Numbered from the stretch's first letter, positions 11,051 to 22,318 are shown. The stretch: 64,000 nucleotides of DNA from Rhipicephalus microplus (GCF_043290135.1 NC_134709.1:66566556-66630555); one strand, 5' to 3'. Numbers and translations are program-made. The notes: generated by a model not told the origin, from the sequence alone.

Positions 11051-11284
11051 GTGTGTGTCGGAGTGTCTTCTTCGGACGCTCTACCTGATGACCAGACACT
11101 GAATTCAGTGCATTTCACCATTGTGCACTGTAGTGGAGTAAGGTTTTTGTTTTCTGTCCGATGGCACAGCTGCAAGAGTCGAGAGGCACCGCTGCCAAAA
11201 GGAGGTGCTATTTCAGGTTCGAAGTGAGGTGGCTTTGCCGCACAAAACGTGGTTAGATGAATGCACTCTAGTGCATTTCATCAG

Positions 11285-11505
11285 TACAGTTGTTATACGG
11301 TGCCTGGCTGCTGTCCCAAAAGACGTGTATTCGATTCCAGCCGCGGTGGTCATATTTAGCTGGGGGTGAAATGCAAGACGTGCGCGTATTTTTCAATGTT
11401 AAAGAACACCAGACGCTCGATATTTCCGGAGCCGTTCACTGCAGCGCGTCTTACAATGGTATCTTAGTTTTGGGTCGTAAAATCCCAATGTTATTAACTT
11501 CACAA
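11285..11505 (+). repeat. Diverged SINE, Ruka-like
   Basis: A tRNA-like B-box region (TTCGATTCCAGCC) lies near 11330. It is followed by a GTTAAAGAACACCAGACGCTCGA block typical of the tail of tick Ruka-type SINEs. The copy is heavily mutated and lies in the short intron between the second and third visible M13-like exons, so it may have extended that intron. Confidence 0.5.
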
Positions 11506-11564
11506 GCCTGTGTCACCGAGTGCCACAGCATGTGCAGCTTCATGCTACGCCTCCTCTCCCGCAG

Positions 11565-11923
11565 TTGCTGGTACCAGCGTGGATGCGCAAGCCGAGCCTG
11601 CGCATGAAGTTCAGCGAGCTAGTGTTCTCCGACGCCGAAACGTCACCCATCGTATCGTGGAACGGCGTCCTCGGGGCAACGTGGCGCAACGCGCAGCGCA
11701 GGCTGGTCGACAGGGGCTTCGAGACCTTCTGGCATGGACCTGCGCTGAACGACGAGCCGTGGCTGGACGAAGACGAAGGGTACCTAGCTGTGCCACCCGG
11801 GTCCGTCGATAAAGACCTCACCGGGGACGCCTTCTACGCGCACTATCTGCCGAGATTAGGGCTCGATCTGGCCAGGGTTGTGGTGGGATACTTCTTCAGG
11901 GTGGCCTCACGGCTCAAGCGCAG
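11565..11923 (+). CDS. M13 (neprilysin-like) gene, third visible exon; degenerate HExxH
   Basis: The preferred acceptor is the pyrimidine-rich CTCCTCTCCCGCAG ending at 11564. An AG at 11528 is in the same phase and would add 12 residues. The donor is GTGAGG at 11924. The exon encodes residues 112-230. The segment EPWLDEDEGYLAVPPGSV aligns with the M13 block that normally reads NAYYSPxxNEIVFPAGIL just before the catalytic helix. Where active members have VIGHExTHAFD, this protein has VVGYFFRVAS: residues 220, 221 and 224, the expected His, Glu and His, are Tyr, Phe and Val. The Asn-Ala-Tyr substrate-binding motif is also gone. The exon is open, well spliced and not otherwise eroded, which favours a maintained pseudoenzyme over a pseudogene. 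Loss of activity is inferred from the missing zinc ligands. Confidence 0.78.
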
Positions 11924-12340
11924 GTGAGGTGAAAATAAAAAAGCATGAACTGCGCGATTGGTATTCAACTTTGTTTAAAAGAGCGGAGCTAATACATGGC
12001 TGGGCCGGACGACAGATGGGCGTCCGCATAGATTACCAGGAACACCCGTAGATGGCGTGACTGCTTCGGTTGTGGACGAAGCGGTAGCCATGCAGTGAAA
12101 CGGGAAGAAAGGTTCGAACGTGAATAGGGCTTAAAGGGGTCATGAAACGGCCGCGTTACAACGACAATGCGGCCCCATCGGCAGCCACACGCGCTAACTA
12201 TATCATCAGCCCAAGTGGACCTGCATAGATGTTTTGCCCATTGAGAAACACGGAACTCTACGGCATATCGAGCGTGCGCAAAAGGCGCTCATCGGCGTCT
12301 GCCATACGCGATCAGCGTCCCCCAAGAACGTTGCTTATGA

Positions 12341-12348
12341 TGACGTCA
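12341..12348. promoter_or_regulatory. CRE-like palindrome TGACGTCA, copy 1
   Basis: This is a perfect consensus cAMP-response element inside the TTAA-flanked MITE. The same octamer with the same flanks (CTTATGA on the left, CCTA on the right) recurs 130 bp downstream. Function is unproven; it could be a chance feature carried by the MITE family. Confidence 0.4.
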
Positions 12349-12470
12349 CCTAAAGAGTTCAAGTTAGCGCTGATTGCGTATTACAAAGACGCTGATGGGG
12401 GTCCCAATTGCACGCACTCACAAGTACCGAAGTGATACGCTTTCCTCGATAGGCAAATCATTACTTATGA

Positions 12471-12478
12471 TGACGTCA
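12471..12478. promoter_or_regulatory. CRE-like palindrome TGACGTCA, copy 2
   Basis: This is the second copy of the octamer in the same MITE, with the same immediate context as copy 1. Confidence 0.4.
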
Positions 12479-12550
12479 CCTAGTTAGTGCATGTGGACTC
12501 CGGTGGTTTCGCATTGTGTTTTTAGAGCTAGCGTTTCACAACCCTTTTAA

Positions 12551-13805
12551 AGTCACTGTAGCAGAGGTGTATGTGTTATGGGCTTCCACCCGTCATTTCA
12601 CGTGCATCTATACTCTACAAATACCATATTTACAGAAATCCCCCCATAATATTGCAAAATATCACAAAAACTCACGAAGGAAACACAACAGAACCACACC
12701 TACAATGTTTCGCTTCATTTCACACTCATGGGAACTCCGATATTTTGGGGGGACGAAGACTTGTTCTGAGCGCAGTCACGTCGAATTGGGGATGCCGTAA
12801 GTGGTGCCGCGTAACACTGTGCCTGAAAAAAAATCATTCTTGAACACGGTGTGCCTCTGAAGCCAGTGTTTTACGTAATTATCTTGTCCTCTTGAAGACA
12901 ACTGTCCTGCTTGAGGGCATGCTTGTGTAAGTTGTTGCTGCCTAGAATAAGAAGAATCCACTTCGAGAGAATTTGGATCCCCCGACAGAGTGTGTTCGAA
13001 AACATTAATTTTTTCAAGTCACTATCTTCTTTTGAACTTTTGGGATGTGCCTAAAACTGGCACTTGAAACTGTATTGAGCTGGGGACGGCAAACATAATT
13101 CATCTGAGATTCCCAGAAAGCAGAATATATGGTCAAGCCATTTGCTAAAGCTATACTGTCACCGAACGATATTGGGGCTGGGTTTAGTTTCAAACTTTAG
13201 ACTACTTGTTTTGCTATGGAGCTTCTTGGGAAGACCCCATGGGTGTACCTTGGTAACCCACGGGGGCTTTTCCAAGATACTATTTCCAGGGTATAGGCGT
13301 TTTCAGTTTTACTATTCCTGTATAATCACTATTTCACCCTGACTTTTCGTGCGCCGATGAAACTGATACGTTACTAGAGATTCACCATGGTAGCTTAATG
13401 ACTAATATGTTAACGTAGTTTTCACTACCAGTATGGCGACCACAATACCAAAACAGTCAATGCACTTGTGCGTTTAGGTGCACGTGGCATGTGTCCATAC
13501 CCAGAGCAATCATCGTATGACCGCATCATCCGAGTCTATTGACTGTCAGGAACACGAAGACTACTCGGATTTCGAAAGAATGAGTGGAGTCACCGGGATT
13601 TGTCGCATGCATTAAGTGCTCTCTATCTTTTCTCAATCTGCACGAGCCTGCTCGAGGCTACGCAGCTATTGTGGTATGACGAAAGAAAAAAAGTTATTTA
13701 GGCCGTTGTCATGACACTCGGCACGCGTTCGAAAGGCCATGACTCTCACTCTCATTGTGATTCTTGTGTGCGCTATTGTTGCTACTGTGTAAACTTATCA
13801 CACTT
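12551..13805. other. Intron sequence without a recognised feature
   Basis: This lies between the MITE and the foldback element, inside the third visible intron of the M13-like gene. I see no coding exon and no repeat I can name. Confidence 0.35.
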
Positions 13806-15053
13806 TAGGGAACCTGCCCGAATGGCAGCGACGCAATGCACTGTGGGTAGGCAGCCATTTTTTTGTCAGAGGTGGCCTGTGAGTGCAGCAGCGCAGTCAT
13901 GTTTGCGAGTGCTGGTGTAGCTTGCAGGCGTGATCGATGCGAGTACAAACTAAATTTAACTCCACGGAGTGTCGTGCACAATATCAGCACCACAGTGGAC
14001 TACACTGCAACGCGTGTCAAAGAGACCTCGAGCGGTCTGAAGTAGAGGCGACAATTAGCTGAGTGGGTCCATTCACGGTTCGTGCAGGTGACTGTGTAAA
14101 CGACGTGGAATTGTGGACGCGCGTTCACAGCTCCGATAGTCGCAAATTTCTTTTTCTCAAGACGAGTTTTATTATGCGAAATCAGCTGTAGTCGAAAAAG
14201 GTCTTCGAGAACCACAACTTTGTGACGAGTGACTGGGTGTGGTAGCAGTGAGTGAAGGAAGTCGCCGCCGACACCGTGATCATCGTCAGTCAAGTAAGAC
14301 GTCATAAACAGAGGAGCGGTATTCTTGTGCACGTATGCCGTACTCCACGTAGAATAACAGTGCAGTGAAAGGTGAGCAGGCTTCGCCGTTCCCGGCCATG
14401 TATGCGTAGTGCGCGGCAATGACCTCGCCATCACTCTTGCCCGTGAACAAGACGTCGAAGGGGGGCTTGTTAACACACTGGTAGTGATTAACCTGGGCAG
14501 AAACAAACGCTGGTATCTAAGGCAAAATATAATATTTGTTAGCGCGTCTTCCTTGAGTGACGACAATAATGGTGTCGGTGGAGACTTTTCCCACCCAACA
14601 CTCCCGCACACACATACTCGTCACAAAGTTGTGCCCCTCAAGGGCGCCCTTCTCGACTTGAACTGCTCCTGGGTAATCAACCTTTTCCTCGTAACGAGAA
14701 ATTCGTGAATATCGAAGCTGCCGACGCGCGTCCACAATTCCACGTCACGCGGGCAACTGTTGCCCGCGCGAAGCGTGAATTGCTACACTCAGAAAATTCT
14801 CGTCTCTTCTTCGTACCGCTCGATGTATGCTTGGCACAGCGTTGCGGTGTAATTTTCTAGTGACGCTGACATCGTGCACGACTCTCCTCGGAAATAAATT
14901 GGCGTCATGCTATAACCTGCAAGCTACGCCAACGTTCGCAACCACGACTGCACTGCTGCACTCCCCGACCACCTCTGACAGAAAAATGGCTGCCCACCGG
15001 CTGCAAAAAAAAAATGGCTACAGAGCGTCGCCGCCGTTCGTGTAAGCTCCCTA
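13806..15053. mobile_element. Foldback DNA transposon with long terminal inverted repeats
   Basis: The left half (13806 to about 14305) is an imperfect inverted copy of the right half (about 14535 to 15053). For example, GGCAGCCATTTTTTTGTCAG near 13852 is mirrored by the complement near 14979-14999. Further matches run inward to the GTGTCGG/CCGACAC blocks near 14270 and 14573. The outer ends read TAGGGA on the left and TCCCTA on the right, compatible with a TA target site. The roughly 230-bp centre shows no transposase. The arms are about 500 bp and clearly diverged from each other, so this is an old foldback or MITE-type copy inside an intron of the M13-like gene. Confidence 0.75.
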
Positions 15054-16266
15054 TATAGAGCAAAGCACCAGGATGTGGCGGTACTTCATGGAAAGAAACA
15101 CACATTACCCAAACGCGACTGCTGATTTGTGTCATTCGTCAGCCTATAGAAACAGCTGTCCGCCATTTGTTTGTTGACCTACAGATGGCGTCCCGCCCAC
15201 CGGCACGACGCCCCATGTGCCTTCTCCGCAAAATAAGACACTTGAGAATGTGGTGACTTCGCTGCGTTCGTAAAATGCACGTGCTGTGCACGGCAACAAA
15301 GTTTGGATGAGCTTTACACAACACTGTGTTCTGTTCGCAAAATGTGTTTTTCAACAAACCCCAAGAACTGCTGAGGACTCGTTTAAACCACAGGTGGTAG
15401 AAATTATTCAGGTGGTTTTCTTAATTTGGTTCATACTGTGCTGCAGGTAGTGAGGCGACGAAAGGTGATGAAAAGAAGAGGTACGAAAAAAAAGAGTAGA
15501 ACTGATGACGCTCGCACCGTTGGCCACATGGGGTCGCTACATTGCTAGAGCGTTCGCTTTCATCGCGGTGAGTAACGGGGTTGATTTCCAGTGCCGAGCA
15601 GAAACCGGCCGGTTTTCCTCAAAAGGTAGACGAGTAGACCGACTTGACCCTTGGTTGTTCTTAAATATTAATCTCGAAAGATGTGTCATAAGGTTCATAA
15701 AGGTTCCTTGGTGCACCTTAACCAACCACAGCCTTGGCGATGTAGTCGAGCACTCACCGCTGCTGTGCGAGGCAGATAACTGCTACCGTCGCGGACCTGC
15801 TGGTAAATAGGTACAAGCGCACTTGAGGCCTGATGCCTGGGAGGACGAAGGGAATAGTCGCTTGGGAGGGTACCTTCACTATGGAAAATGGGCGGCATTG
15901 GACCACCATATCTAAAATTAAGCCATCCACTGTTCCTTTTTCTTCATGTTTCGTTTGTCAAAATCATTTCAAGAACATCAAAAATGATCCGCTTAGGAAA
16001 GAGCAGGAAATAAGAATTGTATATTGATGAAGTATGTTGTTGAGTTATTTCGTTGAAACTGTTAATACGATCAGTACCCGCTAACAAAGTTTCTCTACCT
16101 CTTGTTTTCTTTACCTCAGGCTGCGTCATTAATTTTAGGACATTTCAATCAACACTTCCCAACACGGTGTTTCTAAGTCGTATTGTGGTTTCGAAACGTA
16201 AAAAAAAGAACTCCAGAATTTTATTCTATTCCAACGTTTGCATGTGACTAATCGATTTGTGCCCAG
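15054..16266. other. Intron sequence, possible old SINE
   Basis: The stretch at 15530-15640 has a tRNA-like look (a TGCTAGAGCGTTCGC block followed by GGTTGATTTCC) and may be a diverged SINE head. Otherwise I see nothing recognisable before the next M13-like exon. Confidence 0.3.
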
Positions 16267-16440
16267 GTATCCCGCGGCACACCTGAGGATGGAACTGCTC
16301 GCCGATTGCCTGAGGAGGCAGTTTTATGGCGACAAGCACGTCAGTGAACTGTCCGTGCACCGTGACGCCATCGACGTGCTCGCTCTGCGCTCCGTGCTTC
16401 ACGCCTTCCGCAAACGGTTCCTGTCATCGAACAACAGAAA
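16267..16440 (+). CDS. M13 (neprilysin-like) gene, fourth visible exon; degenerate ExxxD
   Basis: The acceptor TTTGTGCCCAG ends at 16266 and the strong donor GTAAGT begins at 16441. The exon completes a split Arg codon and ends in phase 2. It encodes residues 232-288. The Cys at residue 245 (ADCLRRQF) matches the conserved disulfide Cys upstream of the third zinc ligand. The segment VHRDAIDVLALRSVLHAFRK aligns with the family block GENIADNGGLxxAYxAY. The zinc-ligand Glu is Arg (residue 263), while the Asp four positions later is kept (residue 267). With the third exon this removes all three zinc ligands and the catalytic Glu. Confidence 0.77.
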
Positions 16441-18536
16441 GTAAGTTCTATATATTCATTCACTACAATGCGGAGAACAACAGTTCTCAGAAGCTTGAAT
16501 TACTCCAGCCACAGTACGAGACCGGTTATGTCCCTTCTGAAAGAGCTGGCCTTCTCCACTGTGGGTGGAGGTAAAGTATGGACATGTCGCCCACCGCTGA
16601 GGTCCCCCACCCTCTACTCTGGTTTATCGCCTACTGCTTTCAATTTTTGATAACCCACCCACCGTTCCGAGTGACTTCTTTGATATGAACACCTCCGGAA
16701 CCAAATAAACAGCGACTGTATCAGTTACACCAGCAAACCATGGCTCGCGCAGTCTGGTTATGTATAAAAGAGTGAACAGGAGATCTTGTGGTTCCACCTG
16801 GATATGCAAAAAATGTCTGAGAAGGTGATCTAGGGGTCTCAAAGTTATTCAACTTCAGTGTGATCACTAGAACACATGCGCTTTGGTTCCCTTTTATATG
16901 GGCGTCATAGCTGTTACGATGGAGCGATACCATTGGAATCGAATATATTAAATCCCTCTGTGCTCAAAACATCTAAAAAAAATTCCGGCGGGAACCCTGC
17001 TCAGATACTTTACGCGACCAATATGACCACTCCTTGTGGAAAGGGCTGAACTAGTTTCGAAGCATTGTGTTCTCTTTGAAAACTGTGGCTGAAGTCATTT
17101 TCGCTTCCAAAGTATTTTAACCCAGCCATGCCGATCCTCGAAATAGTTACATTCGGACATTGCACAAATAAGCACCTGATCACTAATTTCCAGCAAATTA
17201 CACGCTTAATATATTTGGATTTCTTTCTTTTTGGATGAAGGGCAAGGGGCTCACTGGAAAAGTTTATCCAAGGGGCATGACTGATACAACTACGTGGTTA
17301 TGCTAAAAAACGAACCCCGGTTTGGTATAGTATATGTGCATAAACTTTACTAACAGTTTTCCTGAATGCAATGTTAAATAGTGTAATATTAGTGTAAGAT
17401 GACCATGAGAAATGCTTTACCAGGGACATATCGATTGGAGCGAACAATAATTAATACATTTAAAATTAATTTCGAACCTCTAGCACTTACGTTAACGTAA
17501 AACAACAAAGCGGTTAGTCTCGTATTTTGATACAATTGGGACTCGATCTAAGGGCCCCTGTATCGCGTTCCCGATCAAATGAACAAATGCCCATCGCCCG
17601 ACAGGCAAACCAGCTAGGCTCAACATTATCATGAAACCAAGTTAACAAGGTTTTCTAGCTGAGTTAGGAAATAAAGGCTTACCCAATTAAATGTCATCGC
17701 TGGGCCAAGACGTAATGATGAAAAGGAGGGTTGTAGAAGTCAGAAAAGCTGATACTGGTCGCGCCATACGGCTGCCATGGGCCCTTCCTGATGCTGACGA
17801 ACTCCTGGAAGAGGTCAAAAGACGCCGTGCACATGCCACCTGAAAAGAGCTTTCTAACAAAAGCTGCAACCCGCCCTGAAACTCTCCGTTTAAGGATCAC
17901 AGCCCCAAACCCACATTCTGGGCAGATTTTTTACTGATTGATTGATTGATTGATTCACTCATATTTATTGATTCATTCATTCATATTATTTATTGATTGA
18001 TTCATTCATTCGTTTATTTATTTATTCATTCATTCATTCATTCATTCATTCATATTTATAGTTAAAAGCCTATCAGTGCTTCTGGTTGTACCTACTTCCC
18101 TTACGCGGTAACAAAATTGTAAGATTTTTTCAGAAACGTTCTCTTCACTTTGCCGTTAGCTTAAAGGATCGAAGGGAAGCAATTTATTTTCTTCAATGTT
18201 TTTTTAGTAGTGCTGTCACAACTAAAGCTGTTTCAACAGGCAGCTGTAATTTGAAATGTAACCAAATTCAGCACGGAGGCTTTTAAAAATGGCCTCCTAA
18301 AAGTGTGCCGTTCAACAATTGTGATTTAATTGTCCATTTTATACACTTTTAATCGGGAAAAGCTGAGTACGAAGTACTCGAAATCGTTAAACATTTTTTT
18401 CTAAACAAAAAGCCGAGGTCTTTCAGTCCCCGTTCAGCTAATCCCCGTTCAACACAGCCCCCGTTCAACTCATCTTTTTTTTTCGATAGAACCACTGGCG
18501 GTGAAATTCTGGGCTTCGACGTTTTGCTTGGAATGA
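16441..18536. other. Intron sequence with (ATTG)n/(ATTC)n repeats
   Basis: This is the proximal part of the 8-kb intron between the last two M13-like exons. Tetranucleotide repeats of ATTG and ATTC lie at 17935-18055. No exon or other element is recognised. Confidence 0.4.
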
Positions 18537-18541
18537 CTCGT

Positions 18542-19748
18542 TGTCACAACTGTCCCGTTTATTAGGGAGGCGATCGCCGGGCTAATTCCAAGAGCCGAAG
18601 TATCGGCCCCCCGAACCGCACCACGAAAGCGTGGACAATTTAGAAGTGGTCCTTATTGGTGCGCCAGCGGACGCCGGCTGTGGCCCAAAGAACAAGACAG
18701 AGCCGAGAGTTGATAAACAAACAAATTATATTCTCAATAATGGCAGATCGAAAATAATACACAAAAATGCACACTCCACACTAGTTACATACAATATGTC
18801 ACCAATCAAACCAATCAATCAACGTACTACACAATACAATCAGCCACACTTGAAACAATGGACACGGACAACAATATGCACTACAATGCAGTCGCATGCA
18901 TTGAACAACCAAGACACTTAAGGACTAAAGCGATAGAAAACCTATTCAGTCCAAAGTCCTTGGAACAAAGGTCTGAATGATACTCTTCCGAGAATCACTC
19001 ACTCAAAGTCCAGCGTTGTTGTCGTTCCGCAGCTCTCGAAGTTTCTCTTCCAGGAAACCTCGCCGGAGTTTCTCTTCCAGGAAAACTCCCGTCTTCAATA
19101 GGCCACTCTCCAAGCTTCAAACTTCTTCGCCGGAAATCCGTCGGCTTCCCACACGCAGCTGTTGCCCGCGTCTTCGCTCGATAGCGGTAAACCCACGCTC
19201 TTGCCTGTAGCTCGAGCCGTCCCTACGGACCAAAACTTCGCCGACTACACGGCGGAATCTCTACGCACTCTGGCGCTCACTTCCGTCTCCTCCTGTTCTG
19301 TCACTACGGGCAGAACCTTCGCCGACTCCACGGCGGAATCCCTACGCGCTCCGGCGCTGACTTTCCGTCTTCTCCTGATTTCTCGTCTCGGCCGCTCGAT
19401 TAAATACTTTCCGCGCCACCTTCCAGAACGTTCTCCTCCTTTCGTCGGCGCGATGCGCAGCGAAGGCTGGGGAGAGGCACGAGACGGTTCGACTGCCCTC
19501 TCCGGAGGATGATTCACTCGGTCTGACCCCGCCTCCTTCGTTCTAGAAAAATCGCGGCCTTGCTGGGCCGCCGATGTGGGGTGAGGAGGATCGTCTGCGA
19601 AGCCGTGCTTCTGCGGGGAGAGCGCGCGCCCGGGAGCCCTGGATGTTTGCTTTCTTCTTTTTTCTTTTTTACCTCGCGGCGTTTCTGCCGCCCGTTGTCG
19701 CAAGGATTTGGCGGCGCGCTCTTTTTTTTTAGCGCTCCTTCTGTGACA
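18542..19748 (-). repeat. 3' LTR of SCAN-gag element copy A
   Basis: This 1207-bp repeat is about 99% identical to 22516-23718. It lies downstream in the element's minus-strand orientation, next to the polypurine tract. It starts TGTCACAACTGTCCC and ends CTTCTGTGACA on the + strand. Short open frames within it recur in both LTRs simply because the LTRs are duplicates. Confidence 0.93.
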
Positions 19749-20143
19749 CTGCCCCCCACTTTAAGAATATTATCTCATAATATTCAAAACCACACAAACG
19801 AGCGCGAATAGTCATCACACATTCTCACAGACTGTAACACAATCCGTCGCTCATGACACTTCACATTCACAATATATCACTCAATACAATCGTACATGGT
19901 AGTTCAATTCCACAACACATGAAATATAGCCACAGGTACATGCCTACAACACTTCATCACACATTCTAAACAATACAAACGTACAAAGTTCTGTCTATCC
20001 AACAATTATACAACACTATACATCACACCATCGCACAGAACACTGACTTACTCGACATACACTTGAGACACAGGATAACAAGAACATTAACACAACATAT
20101 GTCACTCAGCCCTGCCAAACACATTCTGATTCCACCTCAGCAC
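19749..20143 (-). other. Non-coding 3' region of SCAN-gag element copy A
   Basis: This AT-rich segment separates the gag-protease stop from the 3' LTR, in the place where pol would normally be. A homologous segment of nearly the same length is in copy B (29601-29981). It has many short CACA-containing motifs and no frame resembling RT or integrase. The polypurine tract is at its LTR edge. Confidence 0.6.
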
Positions 20144-22318
20144 CTATCTTGAGTACTTCGAACAGCGCTTGCGCCCTTTCTTGCGGTGCTCGCTCGACTT
20201 CTTGTTTTTCCACGTTCCCTTTCGGCTAGCCCTTTCCAACGACGATATCTGAGGCGGCGTCTCAGCCATCGTTGTCACATCCGACACCGTTAACGGGTCA
20301 TTACATTCGACGGGTCCTGTCTGTTTAATTACCCGCTTGATCATGCCTCTACATTTTTCCCGGCTGGCCAACTCCGTCTCCTTTACACTGTCGGTCGGTT
20401 GAGGTCGTGCCGACGCAAGTCCGGTTGCTCGGCCCGCGAACTTATTCGACACGATCGTCTTCTCCTTCGCTGTCTCTTGCGCCGCAGCTTCACCTTGGGC
20501 TCTAGTGAGATCCGTCACGGGATGCTCCTCCCTTGTATCTCGCGGCCGTTGTGTTGGCGAGGGCTCTATCTTCGGGTCTTCTCCCAAACATTCTGGATCA
20601 TTCGGCCCTCGGGCCCCGTCGATGTTTCCGATGACAAGGTCATACAGGGGGGTCGTCATGCATAACGCAGTAACCTTCCCGCTGAAGTACGGGGTTTCAA
20701 CCTCAATTTCTGCTTCGGGAAGCATCCGGACTGTACGGTCAATTAGGCAAACCGGTTTCGTTCTGCCTGTCAACTCTCTCTCCCGTACCAAATTTCTCCG
20801 CACGATAACAGTGGAACTGCCGGTATCTCTTAACACCGTAATCTTTTTGCCCGCAACTTTTCCAGGCAGCGTTGGCATTCCTTTCGTAACACCGGTTGGC
20901 TGTTTTGACATTACAGCACCCACAATAGGAATTTTCTCCCCATTCTTCAACTCTACGAATCCATCAGTGACGGCATTATTATCAGATTTCGGTGCTGCTT
21001 GCACACAGGATACCTGGTGAGTTTGACTCACTCCGTTCCGACATGCATCTGCTTTGTGCCCAGTCTGACCACACTTGAAACATTTTACAACCGTAGGGCT
21101 CGTAAGGATCGTTCGACAGTTTTTCGCGCGATGACCCACTCGGTTGCACAGAAAACATCGCGGAATGCTCTCTGGTGCACGGTTCTTTTCTTCGGGAGCC
21201 AATTTCTTCGAATTATCGGGACAATCCTTCTTGACCTTGGCCAAATTAGTTCCTCCTTGCGCTTCTAAGAATTGATCAGCCAATTCAAGCATTCCTTCAA
21301 ATGACTCCGCCTTCCTCTCTTTCAAATACAGCGACAGGCTTGGGTGGCAACTAATAAGAAATTGTTCTTTAATTAGCAGCTCTCTAAGTTCATCGTACTC
21401 CTGTGCTGTCCCTGAAAGTTCAATCCATCTGTCGAAATAATGGCAAAGTCGGGCGGCATACTGCGTAGCTGTCTCACCATCAGCTGGCTTTCCTGTCCGA
21501 AATCTGTCCCGGAATCCTTCCACGGTAAATCTAAATCGCTTCAACAAAGCCGCTTTCACCTTTGCGTAGTTGGCTGCATCGGTCGGCGTCAGCCTACCGT
21601 ACACACTGAGCGCTTCACCACTCAAGCAAGTACTCAAAGCAGTTGCCCATTGCTGTTCCGGCCAATTCTGGCTCCTCGCAATCGTCTCAAATCGGTGGAG
21701 GTACGCGTCTAGGTCGCCCTTCCTTTCATCAAACGCTACGAGCAGCTTGCTTGGGTTCAAGCGGAAGCCGTGATCTTCCCGTTCGCTGCTTTCAACTCTA
21801 GCTTGGACGGGAGTTTCACTTCGCTGTTGCAAACGGAGCCGCTCGAGTTCCATCTCGTGCTGCCGCTGCCGCTCCCTTTCAGCCATCTCCGCTTCTCTTT
21901 CTTCTCTCGCCCTCTCGGCTGCCAACTTTTCTCTCTCCAGCTCCAACTTCAATTGCTGCTCTCTTTCTTCCTTCAGCTGTCGCTCTTTTGCCTCTCTTTC
22001 TTCTTTCAGCTGTCGCTCCTTTGCTTCTCTTTCTTTTCTCGCCCTTTCAGCGGCCAGCCTTTCTCTCTCCAACTCAGCTGCCTTTTCTTCCTTGGCCCTC
22101 TCTGCCGCCAACCTCTCTCTCTCCACCTCAGCTTGTTTTCCCGCTTTGGCTCTTTCGACCGCCAACCTCTCTTTTTCCAGCTCGGCTGCTTTTTCTTCTT
22201 TGGCTCTCTCTTTTTCTTCTTTTTCCTTCTGGGTGACCCACTTCCGTAGTTCGGCGCCAGAAAGACCCATCTTTTCACCAAGAGCAACTAACTTTCCGAT
22301 ATCCATTGTGTTTCGCAA
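20144..22318 (-). CDS. SCAN-type gag with two zinc knuckles and aspartic protease, intact
   Basis: The frame encodes 724 residues with no interruption. Residues 28-165 form a highly charged Glu/Arg/Lys-rich predicted coiled coil. Residues 186-352 are a Gypsy gag domain whose distal part (about 268-352, with LIKEQFLISCHPSLSLYLKE) matches the SCAN fold, which is known to derive from Gypsy gag of Gmr1-like elements. Two CCHC knuckles follow at 388-401 (CFLCNRVGHRAKNC) and 413-426 (CFKCGQTGHKADAC). A retropepsin motif VLRDTGSSTVIV is at 495-506, with a hydrophobic-Gly motif LVIGN at 561-565. Instead of running into RT, the protein ends in a basic tail (EHRKKGRKRCSKYSR). Met1 or Met5 could be the start. 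The frame is probably able to make particles and process itself; replication would need RT and integrase supplied by another element. It lies antisense to the M13-like gene. Confidence 0.9.
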   Translation of the reverse strand: MRNTMDIGKLVALGEKMGLSGAELRKWVTQKEKEEKERAKEEKAAELEKERLAVERAKAGKQAEVERERLAAERAKEEKAAELERERLAAERARKEREAKERQLKEEREAKERQLKEEREQQLKLELEREKLAAERAREEREAEMAERERQRQHEMELERLRLQQRSETPVQARVESSEREDHGFRLNPSKLLVAFDERKGDLDAYLHRFETIARSQNWPEQQWATALSTCLSGEALSVYGRLTPTDAANYAKVKAALLKRFRFTVEGFRDRFRTGKPADGETATQYAARLCHYFDRWIELSGTAQEYDELRELLIKEQFLISCHPSLSLYLKERKAESFEGMLELADQFLEAQGGTNLAKVKKDCPDNSKKLAPEEKNRAPESIPRCFLCNRVGHRAKNCRTILTSPTVVKCFKCGQTGHKADACRNGVSQTHQVSCVQAAPKSDNNAVTDGFVELKNGEKIPIVGAVMSKQPTGVTKGMPTLPGKVAGKKITVLRDTGSSTVIVRRNLVRERELTGRTKPVCLIDRTVRMLPEAEIEVETPYFSGKVTALCMTTPLYDLVIGNIDGARGPNDPECLGEDPKIEPSPTQRPRDTREEHPVTDLTRAQGEAAAQETAKEKTIVSNKFAGRATGLASARPQPTDSVKETELASREKCRGMIKRVIKQTGPVECNDPLTVSDVTTMAETPPQISSLERASRKGTWKNKKSSEHRKKGRKRCSKYSR

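Larger units (their letters stand above)
12131..12550. mobile_element. TTAA-flanked MITE (piggyBac-like) in an intron
   Basis: A TTAA at 12131-12134 and another at 12547-12550 bound a 412-bp element. Its ends are inverted repeats: AGGGGTCATGAAACG on the left against the complement of CGTTTCACAACCCTT on the right. TTAA target duplications with short terminal inverted repeats are typical of piggyBac-type non-autonomous elements. There is no coding capacity. Two copies of TTATGATGACGTCACCTA-like sequence lie inside. Confidence 0.7.

Noticed and set aside
19162..19703. Paired open frames on both strands repeated at 23133-23674, about 152 residues each
   Set aside because: They lie in the LTRs of SCAN-gag copy A and recur only because the LTRs are duplicates. 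I considered an LTR-encoded protein, but the copy B LTRs do not keep the same frames intact.
21770..22287. Overlapping open frames on the + strand and in another minus frame, rich in Leu/Phe/Ser or Lys/Arg
   Set aside because: Shadow frames of the charged coiled-coil part of the SCAN-type gag; the composition is explained by its Glu/Arg/Lys codons.
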